Position numbers and translations under genes: made by a program. This document shows, piece by piece, positions 51,341 to 63,738 of a DNA stretch of 64,000 bases. The stretch spans positions 15,755,108 to 15,819,107 of the forward strand of contig NC_060886.1 in the NCBI RefSeq assembly GCF_014805685.1. Direction: 5' to 3'. Source of the stretch: Silurus meridionalis. Its lineage: Eukaryota > Chordata > Actinopteri > Siluriformes > Siluridae. Each line of letters begins with the position of its first letter. Position 1 is the stretch's first letter. The notes under the pieces are model-generated. The model ran no database searches. It saw only the letters and a program-made list of their open reading frames with translations, and was not told where the DNA came from.

Positions 51341-53367
51341 CTATACGCTGCTCGTTTTCTCTTCTTGAGGAACTCTCAGGAACTTCAGGAAAAACGTTCA
51401 CCTGCCAAATCCCAGCCAACAGCCAGCTCTGTCCTTACTGGACCAACCATATCTATATCTTCAAATAGCTGCTTGTTATACAAAGTGCACACTAAAGAAA
51501 TCTAGGACTGTCTACACTTTTACACATACATAACCTGTTAATTTATGTTGTCTTATGTAGCACCTTGGTCCTGTATATGGTTGGAATGACAAAACAGCCT
51601 TCTTGACTAGACTTGACATCCAGAACTATTAGTAAATGGCAGGACAACAGGTGTATGGTGTTTCCTGATAAATGCAAACACAGACCAATCCACATCTACC
51701 TCAAGATATTTCAATAATTTCTTCCAGCTTGACTTGACTCAACTCCCCTCAGAAGCTTGACCTATTTGTACTAGCATGAGAATGCACTTTTGATGGACAC
51801 TACAAAGTACTCCTGCAATGCATTCTGGACATTACTAAACAGTAGCATACATGGAGTATACAGTCTGAGGATGTACACTGGCTAAAGCTCAAGAAGACAA
51901 AAATCGCAAAATCACAAGAAAAGTCAATTATCTCTACCTGTAAAGTGCCAGTAAGCAAAAAAAAAAAAAAAAAACTATTTTCTGACAGCCTTACACAAAC
52001 ACTGATTCTCCTGTCAACTTGCCTTGATTTATGACTGGCCGGATACATGAAAGCACTCCATTCAATAGTAGTGTATTTGTGCCCTTTCCCATTTACTTAA
52101 AAAAATGGAAAGAGAAAACCCCATTCGTTTCATCAACATTTCACACCGATTTTTGAAGAGTATTCAATTTAAATCTTGGTGGTTTGCTGTGAGCCACAGC
52201 GACTTTGATAATCAGAAGTGTGAATATCAGTCAGCTTTGAGGTGTGTGCTGTGTGTGAAGAACAACTATAATAAGCAGCGAGGAATAGGAGCAGCAGCTG
52301 GGAGAAGATCTGCGGTTCGACTTTTCGTGACAATGCAGAGTAATTTACTGTCATTTAATGTCACAAAATCCGTTTGTTTTTGTTTTTCATACACAACATA
52401 CGGAGGATACGTGCATACTGGGATTCTCATTCAGTTTGCTCTCATTGAGGTCTGCTTTCAGTTAATGTATAGTTTTATTGACATGAATTGTTTCCACTGT
52501 ACATTTTTTCCCATCATACTAATTTACCAACCTCTGCATTATGCTGATATCTGTATAATTTACCCCATGCCAACCCACTAACAAAAAAAAGCAGTGTACT
52601 ACCCACTACTCTTTACAAAAATCATAAGAGGAAATGACACAAACTGTCAGCTTTGTTTTTAAATAAACTGATGCCGACTCTCTCCATTTATTGCACTTAT
52701 TTTTCTTCACTGTACTTCTCATTTTATAGTTTGTATGGTTTCTCTTTGTTTTCTGAAAAAAGAATGCATCGAAACTAAAAAGGAAATCTTTGCGGTTCCA
52801 CAGTGACGATCATAAGCAATAATTCAGAGTAAAATTTTGAACTCTCTACCTGAATTGGAACTATACCCATATAAAATATAGTTCAATGCTCAAAGAAGCA
52901 TAATACTCCTTATAGACATGATACCGTAGCTTACTGGAGACTGAATTACCGGAACCTGGCTGATGTTTCCACAACATTACCACAATTTGTAGCACAATGA
53001 AGAAGACACATTACTAAATCATGGCTTTTGCCTATTTTGGAATCAAATTAATGGAATAAACTGGGCACTTATTTTGGCACTTGTACTGATTCCTCTTTAC
53101 CAGGGGTTTACTCGTACATTTATTTATTAATCTTTAGTAAGTGCTCTATCCTGGTCTAATGGCAGTGTAGAAACATACACTATTTAACTAAAAGTTTTCT
53201 TGACACTAGAGGTTGATTGATCGTCTGGCCGATTTTAGACATTTTTTAATTAATCGACATAATCTGATTGTGATGCAAATTAGGAGGATTATTAGAGAGG
53301 CACATCTGACACGGCAAACAGTTAACGTGCGTTCTGCGCTTGCGCAAGAGAACATAACTCTCTCATA

Positions 53368-53385
53368 CCAGCAGGTGGCGATAGT
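53368..53385 (+). promoter_or_regulatory. CTCF-like motif inside a hAT-like element
   Basis: ACCAGCAGGTGGCGATAG matches the CTCF core except one position. It lies in the repeat at 53207-54113, so it may be an element-borne site. Confidence 0.3.
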
Positions 53386-53597
53386 CTGTATTCGACATCC
53401 AAACAGGGAAAACAGAAAAGTTAGAACTGCAAATATATAAACTGAGCAGTGTTTACACGTGCCGCAATCCTTCTCGCGTGACTGAGCCAACGAAGCAGAA
53501 TAAACTAAAGCTGACCACCTTGGTGCGTCCCGGACTATAAATTCTTATCATTAGTTCTTAATCTAGCCTTATATATTCTCATATAAATATGAGACTG

Positions 53598-53850
53598 CAT
53601 TTGGAGAAAGAATAAGAATAACATTTGTAAGGGGGAATGAAAATAACGTTTAGAGAAAGAGTGAGAATAACATCTGGAGAGAGAGAATGAGAGTCACATT
53701 TGTAAGGGGGAATGAGAATCTCATCTGGAGAGAGAATAAGAATAACATTTGGAGAGAGAATGAGAGTAACATTTGTAAGGGGAAATGAGAATAAGATTTG
53801 TAAGGTGAAATGAAAGTAACATCTGGAAAGAGAACGCAAGTAACATTTTG
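53598..53850. repeat. Purine-rich minisatellite
   Basis: Imperfect units of roughly 27-36 bp are built from GAGAATGAGAATAACAT followed by either CTGGAGAGA or TTGTAAGGGG. About eight units. They create a spurious minus-strand frame with repeated ILSP/IPPYKC motifs. Confidence 0.75.
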
Positions 53851-55793
53851 GAACTCTTTTGTTAGTGAGCTTCAACCAGCTGTAATTTAGGCTACTGGTA
53901 GGATCAAGGACCAAAACCTGCTAACAAGTGCACTGATTGAAGAGGTTTGTGTTGTTCAATTAATGTTTCATCTCAACGATTTTCTATATCATGTCTTAAT
54001 AATTAACTGTTAGATTTAATAACATGAAAGGGGGAAAAAATCTGCATTTACCGGCCATTGGCTGCCCTGATTCTAAACATCGGACAAAGAAAAACCATAT
54101 GGGTCCACCTCTAGGAACACCTGAACATAAGATTGGTATCTGCTTTCTGAACATCCCATTTAACATTTAGTCCTTATTTGCTGTTATAATCATCAACCAC
54201 TCTTCTCGGAAGATCTTCCACTAGATTTAAGTGCGCTTGTGGAGATACGAGCTCAATATGTGTCAGTACTCAATACGGTAAAAATGATGCAGCTGTAACT
54301 GGAGTACAAACAGAGAGCGATCATCAAACTACCTTCCTACACTCGCTTGCTCTTCACTGATTGATAGGCTGACTACAGCAAATCGTTGTGAAGCTGCGTA
54401 ACTCAGGCCGAGTGTCGAGTAAATTGAATAGTGAGATGAGATCTGTCCATGTCCATTTGATTTTGACTCCCGGGAGATGTGTCAGTGTGCATATGAAGAA
54501 ATCCACCTTTTCAGTGTCAAAACTGAGCCACGAGAGCCACACACCCAAAGCCGAGGAGAGAGCTTCACTGGCACAACCTGAGACGCAGGCACTAATAGCA
54601 GCATAAAAATTCGAACAGTGCTAATGAATAGGTACAGAGGCAACAGGGGAAATGAAAGGTGCAAAACATGTGCCACTATGAATAAGATAATACTGGCACA
54701 CATGCGTTAGGATCAAATGTGCAAACAAATACTTAAAGCAAAAAATCTAGAAATCTCTGGAAGCAGAATTAGGCAATAGTAAAAACATCTGGCCTGCCTG
54801 ATTTCATTGTTTAGCAATATTGTGGTAAATGAGCATGGAAAAGAACATATTCACGAATATAACTCAAACATGGCTGCTGTATAAAACGCACAAAGCATCT
54901 GCTGGCACTAAAAAAAGCGTTGATGATAAATGTCATCAGTGCCTATGCTCCACAAGTGGGTTGTGAGATGAAAGAGAAGGACAAATTCTGGAGTGTGTTA
55001 GATGAAGTAGTAGAAGGTGAACCTAAGAAAGAGCTGATGGGAAGGTATGGCCTTAAAGGATGGAAATGGCAGTGGTGAACACATTTTAAGAAGAAGGAGG
55101 ATCATAGAGTGATGTATAAGAGTGGAGGAAGGTGCACACAGGTGGACTATGTTCTCTGTAGGAGATGCAACCTGAAGGAGCTTGGAGACTGTAAGGTGTT
55201 GGCAGGGGACAGTGTAGCCAGACAGCATCGGATGGTGGTCTGTAGGATGGTTTTGGAGGCAAAGAATAAGATGGTGGAAACTGAAGGAAAAAGATTGTAG
55301 TATGAGATTCAGGGAAGAGGTCAGACAGGGGCTCAGTGGTGGTAAAGAGGTGCTGGATGATTGGGCAACTACTGCAGAAGTAATAAGAGACAGCTAGAAA
55401 AGTACTTGGTGTGACCTCTGGAAATAGAAAGAAAGACAAAGACATGGTGGTGGAATGAGGAAGAGCAGTAAAGCATAAGGAGAAAGAGGTTGGCGAAACA
55501 GAATTGGGATCGACACAGTGATGAGAAAAGTAGGCAGGAGTACAAGGAGATGCAGCAGCAAAAGATGAAAAAAGAGGGAAGTAGCAAAAGCCAAGAAGAA
55601 GGCATATGAGGAGCTGTATGTGAAGTTGGACACTAAGGAAATAGAAATGGATTTGTAGCGATTGGCCAGGCAGAGGGACTGAGCTGAGAAGGATGTGCTG
55701 CAAGTTAGAACAATAAAGGATGCAGATGGAAATGTGTTGACTAGTGAGGAGAGTGTGTTGAGAAGATGGAGTGAGTATTTGAGCAGCTGATGA

Positions 55794-56009
55794 ATGAGAA
55801 AAATGAGAGAGAGAGGGTTGGATGATGTGGAGATGCTGAAGCAGGATGTAGATAGGATTAGTAAGGAGGAAGTGAGAGCAGCGATTAAGAGGATGAAGAG
55901 TGGAAAATCGGTTGGACCAGATGACATACCAGTAGAAGCATGGAGATGTTTAGGAGAAATGGAGAAATTCAACAAGATTTTGAAAGGTGAAAGGATGCCT
56001 GAGGAATAG
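55794..56009 (+). pseudogene. RTE LINE reverse transcriptase, N-terminal fragment
   Basis: A 71-codon open piece (MRKMRERGLDDVEM...KSGKSVGPDDIPVEAW) matches the start of non-LTR reverse transcriptases, including the G-x-D-x-I-P-type block. It is cut off by a stop at 56009 and continues in another frame. Confidence 0.75.
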
Positions 56010-56174
56010 AGAAGGAGTGTGCTGGTACCGGTTTTTAAGAAGGGAGATGTGCAGACCTGCAGCAACTACAGGGGAGTTGATCAGTCACACCATGAAGTTA
56101 TGGGAAAGAGTAGTGGAAGCCAGGTTGAGAGAAGAGGTGACCATCTGTGAGCAGGAACGACAGGCTGGTTCAAG

Positions 56175-56545
56175 GTGGAGGTTGGACTGCATCAAGGATT
56201 GTCTCTGAGCCCGTTCCTGTTTGCAGTGGTGATGGACAGGTTGAAAGACAAGGTCAGACCGGAGTCTCCATGGACTATGATGTTTGCAGATGATATTGTG
56301 ATTTGTGGTGAAAGTAGGGAGCAGGTTGAGAAGAGCCTGAATAGGTGGAGGTACACGCTGGAGAGAAGAGGAATGAAAGTCAGTTGGAGTAAGACAGAGT
56401 ACATTTGTGTGAATGTGAGGGAGGGCAGTCGAGTGGTGCGGTTGCAGGGAGAAGAGGCGGTGAAGGTGGAGGAGTTCAGGTACATGGGGTCAACAGTCCA
56501 AAGTAAAGGAGAGTGTCTGACCTGCGATGATGTATGGTTTAGAGC
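56175..56545 (+). pseudogene. RTE LINE reverse transcriptase core with FADD
   Basis: The frame contains GLSLSPFLFAVVMDRL and MMFADDIVICGES, the two catalytic Asp of the polymerase palm, then the VKVEEFRYMGSTV block. The last codons past 56545 belong to the inserted MITE. Confidence 0.8.
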
Positions 56546-56906
56546 AGGGGTCACCAACCAGTTCGCCAGCAAGGACCACATGAGTCGCCCGCGGGCCTTT
56601 TATAAAAATAGCTCACCATAGCACCACCTACCAGTGAGCTGCATCTAATTTTTTTTGTTGCTATTCTTTTTTAAATCACACTTGCACTGGTGTGAATTTG
56701 AAAATGACAATATTAAAATATAGATGACTAGATATAGATGAATATCATTAATTATTAATAATAACATATAATTAAAGGTAAATTGAGCAAATTTGTTATT
56801 TCAGAACGTGTGTGTTATTTCGACTTATGTGTAACAATCTGGTAGCCCTTCACATTAGTCGGTACCCAAGAAGTAGCTCTCAGTTTCAAAAGGTTGGTGA
56901 CCCCTA
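56545..56906. mobile_element. hAT-type MITE inserted in the RTE LINE
   Basis: This 362-bp element has terminal inverted repeats (CAGGGGTCACCAACC / GGTTGGTGACCCCTA, terminal base differs). It is flanked by a perfect 8-bp duplication, GTTTAGAG (56537-56544 and 56907-56914). Removing it and one duplication restores the LINE reading frame across the site (Tyr-Gly-Leu-Glu-Thr). Confidence 0.9.
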
Positions 56907-57289
56907 GTTTAGAGACAGTGGCATTGAGTAAAAGACAGCAGGTGGAGCTGGAGGTAGCAGAGCTGAAGATGTTGAGGTTTTCGTTGGGAGTGATGAGGAT
57001 GGACGGGATTAGAAACAAGTTTATTAGAGGGACTGTGCATGTAGGATGTTTTGGAGACAAGGTGAGAGATGCGAGATTGAGATGGTTTGGACATGTGCAG
57101 AGGAGGGACATGGGGTACATCGGTAGGAGAATGCTGAGGATGGAGCCACCAGGAAGGAGGAAAAGAGGAAGACCAAGGAGGAGGTTTATGGATGTGGTGA
57201 GGGAAGACATGCAGGAAGTTGGATTGAAAGAGGCAGATGTAGAGGACAGAGGGGTATGGAGAAGAACGATCCACTGCGGTGACCCCTAA
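56907..57289 (+). pseudogene. RTE LINE C-terminal fragment
   Basis: After the MITE the frame resumes with ETVALSKRQQVELEV and ends with LRWFGHVQRRD, KRGRPRRRFMDVV and VWRRTIHCGDP, typical of the RTE C-terminus. The Cys/Arg-rich tail ends in a stop at 57289 inside the conserved 3' end. Confidence 0.8.
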
Positions 57290-58796
57290 TAGGAGCAGCT
57301 GAAAGAAGAAGATGATGATGATTACACATTGAACCCTTTATCCAGAGTTTATTATCAGTGACGATATAAAGAATACCCTCGTAGGACTTCATCCGAGGAG
57401 GTTATGTTGAGCCAGGGGTGGATTTTGGGCTTCACAAAACCCTGACTCTCAGGCTTCAGCACATTAGTCGCATACAAGGCCACTTCCTCTCGGGTCAACT
57501 CTGCTGTTTGAGATTTTCGATTACTGTGCTACATGCTTTCACTCCCCATTGGCTCACAACCAACAAGAATGCATGCTGAGTGATGGGGTCAGTGAAAGGA
57601 CACACAAAACTGAGTAAAAGCTTCACTGTTTATCTTTTGTGCACCAGAGAGAAGAAGAGAGGTCTCTGAAATACACCCGGCGCTTGAGGCAGTCCATCCG
57701 TAAGTGTTTTATTTAAGCCCGGAGAATGGAGAGAATAAAAATGTGAGCATTCGAAAAAGCTTCGGCCACCGAGCAGAGAGAATAGAAAACACGCCCAGTG
57801 TGCCTCGCTATGACAAATGGATTTTTCTATTCGCTGTAGGAAGCAGAAAAGTAATCGAGAGCTGGCCGTGTTTTCTATTGAGAACGTTGGACGACGAGTG
57901 GATTATTGAGCAGCTTTACCTTTCGAATAACTTTATCTGAGAGATGTATTAATATGTGCTAGTTGAATACGTCACAATATATATTAAAGCAGGCCTGGAA
58001 AAAGACCAAGGCCTAATTTGATATTCAGGAGGTCTATTGCTCAATATTTTAACCAGCAAAAGAGCACCACCAAGTTACATATGGATGATATCCTGGATGA
58101 TATAATGCAATTCTCAGTGCTAGAAAAACAGAAAGCAACATTTATACTAATCAACCCATCCAGCACTCCTACATTCCTCTCAGGTTGTTATTCTATCCAG
58201 ACCGTGCATGGCTGCGCTGTCGGCTTCAGTTTGCTCTCTCCTCCATTCTGCCTGGCCTCTTTAAAATCGCTTGCTCCCACAAGCCCATGACTGGATTAGC
58301 TACTCGACGTGCCTTCTGCTCAGCTCTTGACTCAAGCTCCTCACATTTCGCTCTCCATTAACACTTTTTCTGCAAGTCTTCACACTGACAAATTTATCTC
58401 CTTGACACTCTTGTGTTTGAAACACTGACGCTGCATACCAAAAGGAGATTCCCTCAACAGCAGCCAAAAATGACCAGGAGCACGTGCAATTATGCAACCA
58501 AAGCTCATATGTTATTCAAAATTACATACGGTCAACTGCAACACCTAAAGGAAAAATCCACCATGAATGACTCATATTGACCTTCAGAAATATGATCTCG
58601 TGTTCGGTGACATACACGATTGCTTACGTGAGGAAGTTGACTTTTTGTTTTTTTTCATCAAGTCTTGGGCTAATGGATTACCCACAATGCTGTGATAGTG
58701 GTGCCAGTAAAATTTCCCAAAGACAGTGATTTATTTTCACTTCTTTATCTGTAACATGTAGTCAGACTGATCAGGTTCCGGATCTTCTACGTCTAA

Positions 58797-58965
58797 GGGG
58801 AAGTGTTGGCTCAGTGGTGTAAATGTTGGCCTTCCAAAAAAAAAAATAGGTTATGAGTTCATATCCCAGCACTTTCAATCTACTGCATTTGCGGCCCTTA
58901 TGCAAGGCCCTTAACCCTCAACTGTTTAGTTGTCTGGATATAATGATATAGTACAAGATGTAGTG
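58797..58965 (+). mobile_element. tRNA-derived SINE
   Basis: An A-box-like TTGGCTCAGTGGTGTAA is followed by a B-box-like GGTTATGAGTTCATATCCC and then the fish SINE body GCCCTTATGCAAGGCCC and TTAACCCTCAACTG. It resembles an RNA polymerase III-type SINE and is degraded. Confidence 0.65.
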
Positions 58966-58999
58966 TCTGACAAATGTCATAAATGTAATGTCAGAGGTG

Positions 59000-59360
59000 G
59001 AAAGACTGATAAAATATTCTACTGAAGTAAAAGTACTGTTTCTCCAATGAAAATGAAGTACTTTACTTGCACTTAAGTACTTTCGTGTGAATTTAGCGAG
59101 TTTGTCCTCCACCCATCAATCAAAGTGCAGTAATTTCCAGAGTGCGATTCTCTTCACCCCCCCTTGCATAATTTTTTATTTATTAAAATGTTTTCATCGG
59201 TAACAGATATGATTTAAAATGTAGTTAAGTACAATAATTCAACCAGAACATACTTAAGTAAAAATAAATTGACTGATTTTAAAAACTACTTTAAAAATTT
59301 GAAGTACACAAACAAACTACTTGATTACAGTAAATGTAATCAGTTACTTTCCATGTATAT
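59000..59360. repeat. Fish repeat with ACTTAAGTA-type ends
   Basis: It starts AGAGGTGGAAAGACTGATAA, with ACTGAAGTAAAAGTACTG, and ends AATGTAATCAGTTACTTTCC. This is the pattern of a common fish non-autonomous element; borders approximate. Confidence 0.45.
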
Positions 59361-60198
59361 CTCTTATCTTATGCATCACTAACTAGCTGAGCCAGGTCTT
59401 TACCATAATGTAATGGAACAGACTCATACATAGCTGCACTGCATTCTGAAACTCTGCTTTCACATTAATTCAACAAAAAATTTTTTTATACTGAAATCCT
59501 GTATTTTCAGAATCATTGGATTTCTTTGTTCTCCTATTAAACACTATTGTAGTTGTGCTCATGGGAATTACAAACATACTGAAACAACCAATAAATCAGC
59601 AACATAATCTAAACGTGTGTGTTTCAGGTTAAAACCTTTAGATAAAGCTGGATTTGAAAATATTAATCAGGTGTACAAAAACATCAGTAAAATCCTGATG
59701 ATAATCAGTATCTATTCCAAGCTGTTCATTTAAGCATAAATTGATTAAAGACATACCCCATGCAGGGGATTAGGGATATTACTGTTAACACTGCAACTGT
59801 ATTGCTAATAAACTTCTTTTGGGGATATACACACAGAGTAATGAGCTAAACACAAACACATAGCATTGTATACTCCTGTCCAATCAACAACCAACTGCAA
59901 AAACACAAACCAACATTACTCCTGTCTAATAGAGCAGAAGTTCATATATGCTATCTGCTAGAATCCTTGATAATTGCCAAATTCCCCAGCATACACACTT
60001 TTTTCTCTCAGCACTCTGTTAAAACTTTCTCCATTACAAACACTGCATTATTATACAGGTGTCTCTGCCACAGCTGTCCATCAGAATTATTGCTAACCTA
60101 CACCAACAATGTAAATGGCATCCGTATTGCAACAAGTCACTCAAGTGAACAAGACTTAATCAAGGCACAATTAGAGAAGTGCTGGCCTGGTGATGAGG

Positions 60199-60199
60199 C

Positions 60200-60297
<98 letters not shown>
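60199..60297. repeat. (CA)n microsatellite, longest in the window
   Basis: An uninterrupted CA run of about 98 bp. Confidence 0.95.
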
Positions 60298-60298
<1 letters not shown>

Positions 60299-61061
60299 CT
60301 GCTCTGATAGATGGCCAAGGTCAGTGCTGAGAGTAATTACAGCACAGAACCAGACTCTGTACACACTCACATTATGTGTATATTTTTGGGTTTTCTTTTT
60401 TTTTTTTTAGGTTTAGGATATTAGGGTATAAGTTTAATCCAAAACTCACATGCAAACCAAGTCAGCTGGCGAATAAGGTCAACTTGACCTAATGCATGCT
60501 GGAAAGCTGAGAACAAAAAACTACTGTACAAATCTTAGTTGGATCAAATAAATCAGTGCTGAGGGGGTGGATTACATTTCATAGTTAAAGCAGTAAAAAG
60601 ACTTTCTCAAAAGGTTGATCATTTTTTATAAAATGATTAACATGCATAAATATTAAGATATAACATTCTTATTTCACCACATTAAAACAACTTTACAACA
60701 CACTCATTCGTTTTAATTTTTTTTTCTTCTTATTTTGGGCTGAACATCAGAGGTTTTATTTAAGAAAAAACCCTGTAGAAGTTAGTTCTTTGAAAATGAG
60801 ATGGTAAGAGTGAGTAAATGAGTGTGAGAGAGAGAGAGAGAGAGAGAGAAAGTGAGTGTGTGAGTGTGAAGATGCAGCTTATCCTACCCACCTTCCTAAT
60901 AAGTAGTAAGAAAACTGAAGACTCAGAAGTTCACAGTGTTCAGCTAAAAACCTGCACAGAACCCTGAACTTCGTGTATATAAAATAATGCTAATATGAAC
61001 ATGAACTATTATTTATTAGGGGAAAAAAAAAAAAAAAAAATCAGTAAAACAATTATATATA

Positions 61062-61364
61062 CAGTCATCCCCCGTTTATCACCGAATTGCATTTTGCCAC
61101 ATCACTAATTAGTTTGGCTGATTTTCCCGGTCTCTCGGATAGCACCATAGACCAAACAACTTACAGGGAATTGTTTTTATGGAATTTTATGTTGGAATAA
61201 AATTTATTAATAGAAATATAATTATTTATTATAAAATTAGGTAAAATCTTAATACAGTACTGTATACATAAAATTGCATTTTTGCGGTGGCGTCTGTTTA
61301 TCGCTGTTTTTGTTTATCGCGGGCGGTTTTGGAACGTAACCACTGCAATAAGCGCGGATTACTG
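61062..61364. mobile_element. Pogo/Tigger-like MITE with TA duplication
   Basis: This 303-bp element begins CAGTCATCCCCCGTTTATC and ends GCGGATTACTG, flanked by TA on both sides (61060-61061 and 61365-61366). The Tc1/mariner superfamily, including pogo, duplicates TA. It has no coding capacity. Confidence 0.7.
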
Positions 61365-61404
61365 TATGTACGTATATATATATATTCCTGCTTCTTAAAC
61401 ATGA

Positions 61405-61565
61405 CATTAAACAAAATGTTCACTTGCTGTCTAATAAATCCCACCTACTAACAGGTTCCATGATAAAAAGATGATCAGTGTAATTCACTCATCACCTGTC
61501 ATAATGTATTAATGTCATAATGTCAATATTATAATGCCAGTGTCATTACTAGTCAAGGTATATTC
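61405..61565 (-). mobile_element. Tc1/mariner end fragment, same family as 44402-44882
   Basis: It shares AATGTTCACTTGCTGTCTA, CCACCTACTAACAGGT and TCACCTGTCATAATG with the 3' part of that relic. Confidence 0.55.
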
Positions 61566-61789
61566 CTTCTGTTCATCGAGTGCTGATGAGAATCATTTGA
61601 ACACGATTCAGGACCCACTCATATTTACATACACATGTGCAACTTAAAGGTTTAGTGAAAGACAAGGACACAGAATTTAGACAGAATGCACCAATACTGT
61701 ACATGATTTATAAAAAATATCTAGATCGAAAAACTATAACCTATGAATGCGTTCACCGTAATAAAAAGAAATAACAGGATGCATAAATA

Positions 61790-62010
61790 TACATGGACAT
61801 GAACACTATATGTGGAAGATGTTCTACTAGATTATGGAGTGTGTGTGTGGAGATGTGTGTTCATTCAGCCAAAAGGGTGATCTGATATTGGGTGAGGAGG
61901 CCTGGGGTGCAGCCAGCATCCACAGACACCCTATACAGCATTGTGCCGTTATCTTTGTTAAAGCAGTATAGGGAATATGGCTGGAAAAGTCAGATGTCCC
62001 AGTAGTTTTG
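61790..62010. repeat. Fish MITE fragment near CASK exon 2
   Basis: It carries GGAAGATGTTCTACTAGATT, GATATTGGGTGAGGAGGC and CTGGAAAAGTCAGATGTCCC signatures of the family seen at 500-870. Confidence 0.6.
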
Positions 62011-62333
62011 TCTACAGCATGTAAATACGACTACAGGTGGTCTTGACCAAAACATCTCCATCTTTTAAACTAGCTCACAATCATCACAGGTTGTCGGTCA
62101 TAATTTACATTGCTATATATTCTAAATAATTAATTTGACAGATGCAGGGCAGCGTAATCTACACATGAAGAGAATAAACACACACCTGAGCCTGGATTAT
62201 CTAGTCACAGAGTGACACCACGGTCGAGTTTTGCTCTTGGTCATGGATTACTATGGTACCCATGATCTCCTGATGACAGGGTGAATGCTCTTTTCGTTGT
62301 GCTACTCGGGACTTCAGGTTCATGACTCCTTTA

Positions 62334-62486
<153 letters not shown>

Positions 62487-62865
62487 TCAGGAACACACAA
62501 AAACACACACCCCAGTTTAGAAGCTGTATTCACCTCTGGCATCGGTTATTTTACAATTTGACGTTTTTTCAGCGGTGCAGCAGACAGACTCGGATCTCGC
62601 TCTCAGCAAGAAAAAAGCGAAAGGGTTTACGGCTTCAGAGGTCTGGCTTTGTACTGACATGCTTTTACCGCAGAGGCAACGGTGTAATTGAAATTCATAA
62701 AACAAATCCACGGAGGACCCTGGGCAGGAAGTCTGAACCATTTCATTTATCTGGTGTCAGTACCTCCTCGGCTTCTGCTGCCGTATAAATAACTGAACAA
62801 TTGTTGCTGGTGCTTTGGTATTAGTGTGTAATCCAAGCCTTTGGGTCTATAAATCTCTTTCGTCC

Positions 62866-62869
<4 letters not shown>

Positions 62870-62901
<32 letters not shown>
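62870..62901. repeat. (CA)n microsatellite
   Basis: A CA run of about 31 bp, 0.4 kb upstream (in the CASK sense) of exon 2. Confidence 0.95.
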
Positions 62902-62903
<2 letters not shown>

Positions 62904-63685
62904 ATGAGAAATGTAATAAATGCTCTAATTTAACTATTAATAAATGGACACAGTCTTACAGCAGCTCGAGGGTATGTAAAGTGAATGAAAAGTTGTATGA
63001 GATGAACAGTGCTATATTTAGTGCTGAGTAAGTATATTTAGCCTGAAAGGGAGGATAGATGAGGCAGTAACAACAAGACACAAGACCACACACTCCACAC
63101 AGGAAGGAGAAGACGACTCATTCACAAGGTCACCATGTTACACTAAATGAAGGCCCAGTTTCAATGCGAGGAGGATTATTGTAACCTTTCATGTTCCAAT
63201 AGAGTCCAAAATCCCCTGAGAGCAAGTGTGTGTGTTTTACACATTTCCCCTTGATAAGTTGCTCCTCTACCTAATGGTTTTTGTGGTTGATGAAACTTTT
63301 GCAGAAACGAATTGTGGGTCTGTTTCGCAACTCAGCATCTCAGATAAGGAAAGAGTTACTTTTACAGAAATGTACCTGCAGAAACATTTTCCATCTCTTA
63401 CGTCTATGAATGGCAGTTTGTCTACATTTTGAAGTACATTTTTACTGCAACGGGACAAATCCTGAGCACAACAACGGCTATTCAGAACAAAGCGTCAGCT
63501 TGATTAGTTTCAGGATTTGAGCGTTTTATAAATAAATCACTTGTTATTGAACATCACTCTTAGGAGTAAAATGGCATATGCAGTAACAACTCACTTGTCC
63601 CATTAATTTTTTTTTTTTTATCAATAATTGATCATATTTGTTAATTTAAAGAACACAAGTTTAACACATTATAGTTTAGGTTTTT

Positions 63686-63691
<6 letters not shown>

Positions 63692-63734
<43 letters not shown>
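63692..63734. repeat. (GT)n microsatellite
   Basis: A GT run of about 43 bp in CASK intron 1. Confidence 0.95.

Positions 63735-63738
<4 letters not shown>

Larger units (their letters stand above)
53207..54113. mobile_element. hAT-like element carrying a minisatellite
   Basis: It begins TAGAGGTTGATTGATCG and ends GGTCCACCTCTA; inner parts contain CCGATTTTAG and TACCGGCC. The target duplications are no longer recognisable. A purine-rich minisatellite lies inside. Confidence 0.6.
54911..57325 (+). mobile_element. Decayed RTE-clade LINE (endonuclease and reverse transcriptase)
   Basis: Frames in order resemble a fish RTE retrotransposon. First is an endonuclease part (NVISAYAPQVGCE, then SGGRCTQVDYVLCRR, then VARQHRMVVCRM), with a deletion between about 55030 and 55040 removing its middle. 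Next is the RT start (EVRAAIKRMKSGKSVGPDD at about 55870), the RT core with FADD at 56283-56294, and the C-terminal end (LRWFGHVQRRDMGYIG, 57080). The 3' end reads GGTGACCCCTAA...GAAAGAAGAAG followed by (GAT)n. Several frameshifts and stops show it is dead. A 362-bp MITE is inserted at 56545. Confidence 0.85.

Noticed and set aside
52105..52581. 158-codon plus-strand frame
   Set aside because: No recognisable domain, mixed hydrophobic low-complexity composition, no splice or promoter context; likely chance.
55086..56065. Long minus-strand frames (205 and 223 codons)
   Set aside because: Shadows of the purine-rich RTE LINE coding strand; Ser/Leu-rich composition follows from that.
59967..60410. 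147-codon plus frame with poly-Thr-His
   Set aside because: It is mostly a translated (CA)n array.
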